A DNA stretch of 9,296 bases from an uncultured Succinatimonas sp. (GTDB lineage Bacteria; Pseudomonadota; Gammaproteobacteria; Enterobacterales; Succinivibrionaceae): positions 1 to 9,296 of the forward strand of contig URKL01000058.1 in the NCBI GenBank assembly GCA_900548485.1, written 5' to 3'. The position numbers and the translations under genes were made by a program. The notes below the pieces were generated by a model, which searched no databases, was not told where the DNA came from, and was given only the letters and a program-made list of their open reading frames with translations. Positions 1 through 6,986 of this stretch are shown piece by piece (within the stretch, counting starts at the first letter, position 1; the number at the start of each line of letters is the position of its first letter).

Positions 1-252
1 CCTTATAGCGCCTACGGCAATGTCGTCGTCGTACGCCTTATAAAAATAGTTATAACCTAAAGGGAGATCTTGAAGTTTATTCATAAAACTATCGTAGATT
101 TTTACAAGACCGGTATAATCTTTAGCGTTTTCTAAGATGTGGCCCGTGCTCTTATCAAGATAAATGTTCTGAGACTTAAAATTTGTAGCTCTTAATTTTT
201 TATAAATCACAAAGATTAAAATTAAGAGAGCAACTATGAGCAAATTTCGCAT
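1..252 (-). CDS. Partial gene: N-terminus of an unrecognised membrane-anchored protein
   Basis: Reading leftwards from an ATG at 252-250, the frame is open for 84 codons without a stop and leaves the window at base 1, so only the N-terminus is present. I do not recognise the family. Residues 4-17 (LLIVALLILIFVIY) form one hydrophobic segment after a single Arg and before KKLR. This looks like a signal anchor or uncleaved signal peptide, with the polar remainder outside the cytoplasm or facing the periplasm. The rest is rich in Lys, Asp and Tyr and contains no motif I can name. The start is supported by a GAGG Shine-Dalgarno sequence 5 nt upstream (plus positions 258-261) and by a well-placed promoter at 318-346. 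It is divergent from cvrA. A short lipoprotein or another anchored protein cannot be excluded; no lipobox cysteine is visible. Confidence 0.75.
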   Translation of the reverse strand, partial: MRNLLIVALLILIFVIYKKLRATNFKSQNIYLDKSTGHILENAKDYTGLVKIYDSFMNKLQDLPLGYNYFYKAYDDDIAVGAIR

Positions 253-279
253 AAAAGCCTCGGATTTTGACCTAATTTC

Positions 280-298
280 TTTTGATCTTAGATCAAAA
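280..298. repeat. 19-bp inverted repeat, possible operator or leader hairpin
   Basis: Perfect 8-nt arms TTTTGATC (280-287) and GATCAAAA (291-298) flank a 3-nt centre, TTA. The repeat lies about 13 nt downstream of the transcription start predicted from the 318-346 promoter and 28 nt upstream of the minus-strand ATG. That position suits a repressor operator or a 5' leader hairpin for the partial gene. There is no T-tract suited to a terminator. The symmetry is directly visible; the regulatory role is inferred. Confidence 0.5.
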
Positions 299-317
299 AT
301 AAGATTTTTCCTGTCAA

Positions 318-346
318 ATTCTAAAAGTCATTTAGTAGAGTCTCAA
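318..346 (-). promoter_or_regulatory. Sigma-70-type promoter for the minus-strand partial gene
   Basis: On the minus strand, TTGAGA (346-341) is followed by a 17-nt spacer and TAGAAT (323-318). Each hexamer differs from the sigma-70 consensus at one position and the spacing is optimal. The predicted start near 311 gives a leader of about 60 nt before the ATG at 252, with GAGG correctly placed. A second consensus -35 (TTGACA, plus 317-312) lies just downstream but has no good -10 at the right distance. Confidence 0.5.
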
Positions 347-481
347 AAATTAAATTTTACTTAACGATCTCGTCCTTATCTTCAAGACCAAAAATCATCA
401 AACGGTTGTTTTTACAAGATCTTAATTCATAAGTTTAAAAAGCAATAATTCGTGCTTAATTGAGATAATTTTGCATTGACT

Positions 482-511
482 TTGAGATCTAATAACGTCA
501 AAATTTATACG
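482..511 (+). promoter_or_regulatory. Weak candidate promoter for the cvrA operon
   Basis: TTGAGA (482-487), an 18-nt spacer and TATACG (506-511) are the best-spaced plus-strand pair I found upstream of cvrA. The -10 matches consensus at only four of six positions, and it would leave a leader of over 120 nt. TTGACT at 476-481 and TAAAAT at 525-530 are alternative elements without good partners. The operon must start somewhere in 300-640, but the exact site is uncertain. Confidence 0.22.
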
Positions 512-637
512 CGGTTTTCAAGGCTAAAATTCTCATTTTTCATCAAATCTTATAGAGCTTTTAGCTTCTTTTGGTGGTAATGCTTTTTTAACTTTTTTCT
601 GTAAATTTTTGTAGGTGGACATTTAAGATCTAACGCT

Positions 638-644
638 GAGGGGG
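638..644 (+). promoter_or_regulatory. Ribosome binding site that selects the GTG start of cvrA
   Basis: GAGGGGG sits 5 nt upstream of the GTG at 650. No ATG nearby in this frame has comparable spacing, and the protein alignment to CvrA from memory begins at about the right place, so the GTG start is favoured. Confidence 0.6.
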
Positions 645-649
645 CCAAC

Positions 650-2500
650 GTGGATCAACTAAACAGTATATATTACATTTTCTTCATTGCAGGTTTACTT
701 TTAACCTTTGCCATTTTAGCTTCAAAATTATCTTCAATATTTGGTACACCGTTGTTACTTTTGTTTTTAGCAATCGGTATGCTCACAGGTGAAGATGGCA
801 TCTTTATCAATATCCATTATGATGATTATAACAGCGCATATTTCTTCGCAAACTTTATGCTAGCGCTTATCATTTTAGATGGTGGATTGCGAACTAATTT
901 TAGTACCTTTAAACGTGTGGCGACGGAATCGACGATCTTAGCTACGGTAGGCGTTTTAGTTACAGCCTCAGTCACAGGAATTATTGCTTATTATTGCTTA
1001 GGCAATATCAGTATCATCCAGGCTCTCCTTTTAGGATCGATTGTAGGTTCTACCGATGCTGGTGCAGTATTCTCGCTTTTAGGTGGCAATGATGTAAGCT
1101 TAAAGTCATCAGTATCCTCAACTTTACAGATCGAATCAGCCACTAACGATCCGATGGCAATCTTGTTGACTACCGTCATGCTGGCTATCATCTCGGGACA
1201 ATCTACCTCATGGCTTGAAAGCTTAGTCATCTTTGCTATGCAGTTTGGTTTAGGTATAGTCTTTGGTGTGATTTTTGGTTTTATCGGCCGCTTTATTATT
1301 GCCTCAATGTCTATAGGCTCAGGACTCTATGCTCTTTTAGTCTTTGGTATAGGTCTTATCGGTTTTTCTGTAACCGCAGCTATGGGTGGTTCAGGCTTTT
1401 TAGCTATTTTTATCATCGGTATGATGGTAGGTAATCAAAATATCCGACAGATAAGCTATATTCTTCCGGTAGCAGAGGGCATCACTTGGCTTTGTCAAAT
1501 CAGCCTCTTTTTAATGCTAGGTCTCCTAGTTTCACCCCATCAGATGTTAAATTACATTGTTGAGGGTGTAGTGGTGGCAGTGGCTATTACCTTTATAGCT
1601 AGACCTTTGGCCGTATTTTTATGTGTTAAGCCCTTCTTTAGAGCTTTTACTAATCGCGATTTATTGTTTATGTCATGGGTGGGCTTGCGTGGTTCTGTAC
1701 CGATTGTTTTAGCTATCTATCCGGTGTTTGCGAATATCGAAAATCCGCAATTGTATTTTAATGTTGCCTTTGTGGTAGTTATTGTGTCCTTATTAGTACA
1801 GGGTGCAACTTTAAATCCAGTTTCACGCTTATTTAAAGTCTATGCTCCGTCATCAGCAATGCCTGTGACTAAGGCTAATGTGGGAATTAAGCTTGCAAAC
1901 GATTATGAGCTTTATAACTATAGAATTCGCAATGAGAGTATGGAAGGCTTAAGTTTACGCAATATCCATTTTCCTAAAGGTACTATGATTGCCGGTATGT
2001 TCCGTGATGGTCATATGATTAAGACCGTGGGTAATACTGTATTGCGCCATGGCGATATTCTGTCAATTATCGGTACAGATAATGATGAGCCTTTATTAAA
2101 CTCAATGTTCTCAAAGAATATCACTGCTAAACAAAAGCTTATCTATAACGGTGATAAGATCTTTGATGGTTCTATTATGATGTCAGATTTGGCAGATAAA
2201 TATAAAATTGAACTTACCGATTATGAAAGAGGCTTGAATGTCTCTGAATTTATGTCCTATCACATCGGTGGTTTTGCTCAAACAGGCGATATGGTTAACC
2301 TTATCAATGTGGTCTTAGTGGTGGCTTCTTTAAATGGCGACGAGATTGCTTCTGTAGGCCTATATCTAGCTTCAGAGAGTGCTCAGGCTTTTGAGAGGCA
2401 GAGACGTCAGCATCTTTCAGCTTTAAGACGTAACTCTATTAAACCTGTAAGTGCTACTACAATTAAACCTATAGCCAAACCAGAGATTTCTAGTAAATAA
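650..2500 (+). CDS. cvrA: CvrA/NhaP2-family potassium/proton antiporter
   Basis: This 616-residue inner-membrane protein belongs to the CPA1 cation:proton antiporters and is close to E. coli CvrA (YcgO/NhaP2, about 578 residues). Family members exchange K+ (and in some cases Na+) for protons and help cells survive alkaline, high-K+ or low-osmolarity conditions. Residues 1-390 are almost entirely hydrophobic, consistent with 12-13 membrane helices. Conserved transport motifs are visible: GSTDAGAVFSLL (133-144), the Asn-Asp pair N166-D167 in IESATNDPMA, and GLRGSVP (345-351). About 405-490 resembles an RCK_C/TrkA_C regulatory domain (FPKGTMIAGMFRDG, then HGDILSIIG), and about 497-573 resembles the CorC/HlyC-type C-terminal domain of this subfamily. 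A basic tail (584-616) adds length beyond E. coli. It starts with GTG after a strong GAGGGGG site and abuts hrpA with no gap. Family assignment is firm; ion specificity is not shown by sequence. Confidence 0.93.
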   Translation: MDQLNSIYYIFFIAGLLLTFAILASKLSSIFGTPLLLLFLAIGMLTGEDGIFINIHYDDYNSAYFFANFMLALIILDGGLRTNFSTFKRVATESTILATVGVLVTASVTGIIAYYCLGNISIIQALLLGSIVGSTDAGAVFSLLGGNDVSLKSSVSSTLQIESATNDPMAILLTTVMLAIISGQSTSWLESLVIFAMQFGLGIVFGVIFGFIGRFIIASMSIGSGLYALLVFGIGLIGFSVTAAMGGSGFLAIFIIGMMVGNQNIRQISYILPVAEGITWLCQISLFLMLGLLVSPHQMLNYIVEGVVVAVAITFIARPLAVFLCVKPFFRAFTNRDLLFMSWVGLRGSVPIVLAIYPVFANIENPQLYFNVAFVVVIVSLLVQGATLNPVSRLFKVYAPSSAMPVTKANVGIKLANDYELYNYRIRNESMEGLSLRNIHFPKGTMIAGMFRDGHMIKTVGNTVLRHGDILSIIGTDNDEPLLNSMFSKNITAKQKLIYNGDKIFDGSIMMSDLADKYKIELTDYERGLNVSEFMSYHIGGFAQTGDMVNLINVVLVVASLNGDEIASVGLYLASESAQAFERQRRQHLSALRRNSIKPVSATTIKPIAKPEISSK

Positions 2501-5500
2501 ATGGATGATTTGAAAAATTTTGCCCAAGGGATTAAAAAATCCTTTGGGACGATTGCTTATGCAGATAGACGCATTATAAGTTTAAAGCTTAAGAAACTTT
2601 TAAATTTAAAAGAGGATGATCCTCGTTTAAAAAACTGGTGTGATGAATTAAGCTTGCTTACAGCTGAGGCATATGAAAAGGTTATTGAGCGTAAAAACAG
2701 TATCCCTAAGCTTAATTATCCTGAGGATTTGCCAGTAAGCTTGCGCCATGATGAAATTGTTGAGGCAATTAAAAAAAATCAAGTTGTAATTATCTGTGGT
2801 GAGACTGGCTCAGGTAAGACTACGCAAATCCCGAAGATGTGTCTTGAGGCCGGTTGTGGCGTTCGTGGTCTTATAGGTCATACACAACCTCGTCGTTTAG
2901 CAGCACGCGCAGTAGCTGAGCGTATTGCTGAGGAGCTAGGGGAGAGTTTAGGTCAAAGCGTTGGTTATAAGGTGCGTTTTACTGACGTTACCTCTAAATC
3001 TAGTTTAATTAAGCTGATGACCGATGGTATTTTGCTCTCAGAGACAGCATCTGATCGCCTCTTGCTTAACTACGATTGCATTATTATCGATGAGGCTCAT
3101 GAGCGCTCTTTGAATATTGATTTTCTTTTAGGCTATCTTAAAACTGTATTAGCAAAACGTCCTGAGCTAAAACTCATCATTACCTCTGCAACTATCGATC
3201 CACAAAGTTTTTCTGCTCATTTCAACAATGCGCCAATTATTGAGGTCTCAGGCCGAACTTATCCTGTAGAGGTAGTATATATGCCTCCTTCAATTCCAAG
3301 TGAAGATGAGGAGGATGAAGACTTTGTGCAAGAATTACCGCAGATGGTACTTAAAGCCTTTAAGTATTTGATGCATGAGCATGGACCTGGGGATGTCTTA
3401 GTATTTCTGCCAGGTGAACGAGAGATTATGGATCTTTTGGGATTTTTAAATAAGTCCCATTTAAAAGGGGTAGAGATCTTACCTTTGTTTGCGCGTTTGG
3501 CAAGCTCTGAGCAGCATAAGATTTTTACACCACATGGCGGTATTAGGATTATTTTAGCCACTAACGTTGCTGAGACTTCTTTGACTGTGCCAGGCATTCG
3601 CTATGTAATTGATCCGGGTACAGCTCGTCTTTTACGTTATTCTCCGCGTACTAAGGTGCAATCTTTGCCGATTGAGAAGATCTCTAAGGCTAGCGCTAAT
3701 CAGCGTCAAGGTCGCTGTGGTCGTGTAGGCCCTGGTGTATGTGTACGTCTTTACTCTAAGGAAGATTACAACTTAAGACAGGATTTTACCGATCCGGAGA
3801 TTTTACGATCAAACTTAGCTGCAGTTATTTTGCAGATGGTCGCTCTGCGTTTAGGCGATGTAGAGTCATTCCCTTTTATCGATCCGCCACAAATTAAGCA
3901 GATTACTGATGGTATGCGTCTTTTAGAGGAATTGGGCGCATTTGAAAATGTAAGAGGACAAAATACTGCAACTTTAGAGTTAACTGAGATTGGTAAAAAT
4001 CTTGCAAGTTTACCTGTAGATCCAAGATTAGGCCGTATGATCTTGCAGGGCGCGAAGCTTGGGGCTTTGAAAGAGGTTTTAATTATTGTCTCAGCCTTAG
4101 CAGTCATGGACCCTCGCGAGAGTCCTTGGGATAAAAAAGAAGCCTCACGTCAAGCTCATGCACGCTTTAATGATGAAAAATCAGATTTTCTAAGTTATTT
4201 AAAACTCTATCAGCATATAGTTAAATTACAAGCTGAGGTGTCATCATCACAATGGCGACGAACCCTTAAAAAAGAATTTATTTCCTATTTAAGAGTGCGT
4301 GAGTGGTTTGATGTTTTAAGGCAATTGCGCGCCTCTTGTAATATGCTTAAGTTTAAGCAAAATGAAACTGAGGCTGATTATGAAAGTATCCATCGTAGTT
4401 TACTCTCAGGTTTATTATCCCAAATTGGTCGCTTTGATGATAATGACAAACAATTATATGCAGGAGCACGTGGTATAAAGTTTGTACTACATCCAAGTTC
4501 AAATCTTTCTAAGCGCAAACCAAAATGGGTTATGTGTGGTGAACTTAGTGAAACTAGTCGCCTTTTTGCTCGTAATGTAGCGCAAATTGATCCTTTGTGG
4601 GTTGAAGGCCAGGCAAGTCATTTAATTAAAAAGTCTTATGCTGAACCTCATTGGTCTAAAAAGCAGGGAGCTTGTGTTGCTTCCTTAACTATTACTCTTT
4701 ATGGTCTACCAATCGTAACTGGTAGACAGACTCTCTATACCTCCATAGATCCAATTCTATGCCATAAACTCTTTATCAGAGATGCTTTAGTTGGTGGAGA
4801 TATAGACTGTAATTTTCCTTTTTATAAACATAATCAAGAACTCATTTCTGAGGTTTTAGATTTAGAAGATAAGTTAAGACGTAAAGATATCTTAGTTGAC
4901 GAAAGCGTCTTAGAGGCTTTCTATGCAGAGAGGATCCCCGAGAGCATAGTTACTGTACGTCATTTTGATAAATGGTGGCGACAAACGAGTAAGAACGATG
5001 CGCATTTTCTAGATTTTAATTTAGAAATGTTGAAAAAAGATCAACATATTGAGGATAAGGAATATCTTTACCCTCAATATTGGCATTGTGGGGATTTAAA
5101 GCTCAAATTAAGCTATGTTTTTGATACTAAGAGTAAGGATGACGGTGTCACCGTACATATTCCTTTGGCTTTTATCAATAAGGTAAATCCTCGAGATTTT
5201 ATTTGGCAGATCCCGGCCTTAAGAGATGAATTCTTTACCGCATTAATTAAATCGTTGCCTAAGAGCTTGCGTCGTAATTTAATTCCAGCCCCTAATTATG
5301 CTAAAGCCTTGAAAGAAGCTTTAGGTGATGATGTAAGTGGCGATCTTATAGAATTAGCTTGTCAAAAACTTACCCGTATGGGCGGAGAGAAAATAGAAAG
5401 TCAAGATTTTGATCTAAGCTCTATTGCGTCTTATCTTTTTATGAATTTTGCCATTGAAGATGCGCACGGCAAGATTATTGCAACAGGTAAGAATTTTGAT

Positions 5501-6448
5501 GCCTTAGCTACTAAGTTACAAGGTAAGGCTCATGAAGTTTTACAAAAAACTGTTAAGAGTCATAAAGCTAAAGCTCCAAGTCAGACTTGGACTTTTGGCA
5601 ATATTAAACCTCAGATGCAAAGTCGCCATGGTTCGATGGAGGTTACGGTTTATCCTGCTCTTTGCGATCATATAGATGGTGTAACTTTAGAGTTATGTGC
5701 TACCTCACAGGCAGCCCAGAGCATGATGTGGCAAGGTCAACGTCGCCTTTTAGCTTTAAGCTGTGCACAAAATGTAGGTTATCTTGAGCAACATTTACCT
5801 AATAAAGCTAAACTTTCTATGTATTATCAACCTTTAGGTTCAATTAAAGAGCTTTTAGATGATTTGCGCTTAGCTTCAGTAGATAAGATTATGGTTGAAG
5901 AGCATGCCCCTTGTTATGATGAGGAGTCTTTTAATCGTTTACGCGATCTTGTACGAGGAAAACTTAATGACACCGCTTTAGAATTAGGCACGTTAGTAGG
6001 ACAAATTTTAGAGCTAGCTCATGAGTTGAAACGTAGATTAAAAGATAGAATTTCACTTGCGGTATCGATCTGTTATGCTGATGTAGAAAATCAATTAAAG
6101 TTATTGATTAAAAAAGGCTTTATTGCCTCAACTCCGCTTGAATGCTTAAAAGAGTATCCTCGATATTTAAAAGCGGCTTTAATGCGTTTAGATAAGGTCA
6201 GCCGAGATCCAATTTCAGATAAAGGTCGACAGCGTATTATTGATGAGGTCTCTGAACTTTATAAAAATGCCTTAAGCCGTTATAAAAATCAGGATTTACC
6301 TCAGGACTTACAAAAAGTACGCTGGCTAATTGAGGAATTACGTGTTTCTTATTTTGCGCAGCAATTAGGTGTAAAAGGCCCTGTTTCTGATAGAAGAATT
6401 GAAAATGAGATCGCTCGTGTTTTAAAAGAGTGGCCTCCACATAATTAA
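2501..6448 (+). CDS. hrpA: ATP-dependent RNA helicase HrpA (DEAH box)
   Basis: This is a full-length HrpA of 1315 residues (E. coli about 1300). HrpA is a cytoplasmic superfamily 2 DEAH/RHA RNA helicase, known for processing of fimbrial mRNA and reported to resolve stalled, collided ribosomes. Visible motifs: Walker A GETGSGKTTQ (100-109), TQPRRLAAR (128-136), DEAH (197-200), SAT (229-231), LATNVAETSLTVPG (352-365) and motif VI QRQGRCGRVG (401-410). HA2 and OB-fold regions follow (about 440-820), then the long C-terminal region (DUF3418-like) typical of bacterial HrpA. The frame is uninterrupted. The N-terminal spacing to the conserved (N)YPEDLPVS segment matches E. coli HrpA as I recall it, which supports the ATG at 2501. 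The start codon directly follows the cvrA stop (TAA-ATG) and has no strong Shine-Dalgarno, only AGAG well upstream, so translation probably depends on ribosomes finishing cvrA. Confidence 0.97.
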   Translation: MDDLKNFAQGIKKSFGTIAYADRRIISLKLKKLLNLKEDDPRLKNWCDELSLLTAEAYEKVIERKNSIPKLNYPEDLPVSLRHDEIVEAIKKNQVVIICGETGSGKTTQIPKMCLEAGCGVRGLIGHTQPRRLAARAVAERIAEELGESLGQSVGYKVRFTDVTSKSSLIKLMTDGILLSETASDRLLLNYDCIIIDEAHERSLNIDFLLGYLKTVLAKRPELKLIITSATIDPQSFSAHFNNAPIIEVSGRTYPVEVVYMPPSIPSEDEEDEDFVQELPQMVLKAFKYLMHEHGPGDVLVFLPGEREIMDLLGFLNKSHLKGVEILPLFARLASSEQHKIFTPHGGIRIILATNVAETSLTVPGIRYVIDPGTARLLRYSPRTKVQSLPIEKISKASANQRQGRCGRVGPGVCVRLYSKEDYNLRQDFTDPEILRSNLAAVILQMVALRLGDVESFPFIDPPQIKQITDGMRLLEELGAFENVRGQNTATLELTEIGKNLASLPVDPRLGRMILQGAKLGALKEVLIIVSALAVMDPRESPWDKKEASRQAHARFNDEKSDFLSYLKLYQHIVKLQAEVSSSQWRRTLKKEFISYLRVREWFDVLRQLRASCNMLKFKQNETEADYESIHRSLLSGLLSQIGRFDDNDKQLYAGARGIKFVLHPSSNLSKRKPKWVMCGELSETSRLFARNVAQIDPLWVEGQASHLIKKSYAEPHWSKKQGACVASLTITLYGLPIVTGRQTLYTSIDPILCHKLFIRDALVGGDIDCNFPFYKHNQELISEVLDLEDKLRRKDILVDESVLEAFYAERIPESIVTVRHFDKWWRQTSKNDAHFLDFNLEMLKKDQHIEDKEYLYPQYWHCGDLKLKLSYVFDTKSKDDGVTVHIPLAFINKVNPRDFIWQIPALRDEFFTALIKSLPKSLRRNLIPAPNYAKALKEALGDDVSGDLIELACQKLTRMGGEKIESQDFDLSSIASYLFMNFAIEDAHGKIIATGKNFDALATKLQGKAHEVLQKTVKSHKAKAPSQTWTFGNIKPQMQSRHGSMEVTVYPALCDHIDGVTLELCATSQAAQSMMWQGQRRLLALSCAQNVGYLEQHLPNKAKLSMYYQPLGSIKELLDDLRLASVDKIMVEEHAPCYDEESFNRLRDLVRGKLNDTALELGTLVGQILELAHELKRRLKDRISLAVSICYADVENQLKLLIKKGFIASTPLECLKEYPRYLKAALMRLDKVSRDPISDKGRQRIIDEVSELYKNALSRYKNQDLPQDLQKVRWLIEELRVSYFAQQLGVKGPVSDRRIENEIARVLKEWPPHN

Positions 6449-6465
6449 CAAATAAGGAGTTATCC

Positions 6466-6954
6466 ATGTACACAAATAAATCTTTAGAAGCTTTAGATGC
6501 TGCTGAGAAGAGCTATGTTTTTGAGTCTATTACTCAGGATATGTGTTTAGAGTTAGGTCAAAAATTAGTTGCAGATGCTAAAGCTTTTGAGGAGCGTCCC
6601 TTAGCTGTACGTATTATTTTAGATGATAATATCGTATTTCAGTATTTGATGAGCGGTACCGGTGCTGACAATTTACGCTGGATGGATCGCAAGTGTGCTA
6701 CTGTTATGCGTACAGGTCATTGCTCTTTGCGTCGTGCTGTTTTAAATGAATTAGAGGGCAAGACTGAAGAGTGGATGGCAGATGAGTTTCATTATGCCTT
6801 CTGTGGAGGTGCTTTCCCTATCAAGGTAAATGGTGTTTTACGTGGTATCGCTTGTGTTTCAGGTTTACCGCATTTAAGAGATCATAAACGTTTATCTGAT
6901 ACAATTGCCGCTTTCTTAGGTAAAGAGCCAATTGCTGTGCCAGTTGAGCAATAA
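6466..6954 (+). CDS. UPF0303 / haem-degrading-domain-like protein
   Basis: This is a 162-residue soluble protein of the UPF0303 family, in the same fold group as HbpS/GlcG (often annotated 'heme-degrading domain-containing protein'; yeast YBR137W-like). Members are about 160 residues, so it is complete. Family features visible: NLRWMDRKCATVMRTGHCS (69-87), then GGAFPIKVNGVLRGIACVSGLPHLRDH (114-140), where GGAFPI, the G-x-I-x-x-SGLP stretch and the DH pair are the conserved core, and a closing helix. There is no signal peptide or membrane segment, so it is cytoplasmic. AAGGAG (6454-6459) lies 6 nt before the ATG, and the gene starts 17 nt after the hrpA stop. Haem binding or degradation is documented only for some distant relatives, so the biochemical role here is unknown. 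The family call is good; the function is not established. Confidence 0.85.
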   Translation: MYTNKSLEALDAAEKSYVFESITQDMCLELGQKLVADAKAFEERPLAVRIILDDNIVFQYLMSGTGADNLRWMDRKCATVMRTGHCSLRRAVLNELEGKTEEWMADEFHYAFCGGAFPIKVNGVLRGIACVSGLPHLRDHKRLSDTIAAFLGKEPIAVPVEQ

Positions 6955-6974
6955 TTACGATATCACTTAAATAA

Positions 6975-6979
6975 TAAGG
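6975..6979 (+). promoter_or_regulatory. Ribosome binding site that selects the GTG start of the DUF285 gene
   Basis: TAAGG lies 7 nt upstream of the GTG at 6987 and follows the UPF0303 stop by about 20 nt. No ATG start exists in this frame near the 5' end with similar support, so GTG is the likely initiator. Confidence 0.5.
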
Positions 6980-6986
6980 CCTAATT

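Larger units (their letters stand above)
253..649. other. Divergent intergenic region, 397 bp
   Basis: This AT-rich stretch separates the minus-strand partial gene from the cvrA operon. It holds a minus-strand promoter, a 19-bp inverted repeat, a weak plus-strand promoter candidate and six GATC tetranucleotides (284, 291, 366, 418, 486, 627). The only other open frame noticed is a 12-codon minus-strand frame at 543-505 with no visible ribosome site, which I do not call. From about 512 to 637 I see only AT-rich DNA with T-runs and a small AGCT-TTT-AGCT repeat at 556-566, and no convincing RNA gene or riboswitch. Confidence 0.7.

Noticed and set aside
505..543. 12-codon minus-strand frame in the intergenic region (MKNENFSLENRV)
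   Set aside because: Too short, no ribosome site and expected by chance in AT-rich DNA.
991..1230. 79-codon minus-strand open frame inside cvrA
   Set aside because: Antisense to a firmly identified gene, low-complexity translation, no ribosome site or family resemblance.
3259..4107. Two minus-strand open frames of about 112 codons inside hrpA
   Set aside because: They overlap conserved HrpA helicase motifs on the other strand and their translations look like mirror-frame noise (Ser/Lys/Pro rich, no domain).
6237..6473. 78-codon minus-strand open frame over the hrpA/UPF0303 junction
   Set aside because: It starts opposite the UPF0303 start codon and runs antisense into hrpA; no supporting ribosome site or recognisable domain.
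6955..6986. Possible terminator between UPF0303 and the DUF285 gene
   Set aside because: No stem of useful length and no T-tract in this 32-nt gap.
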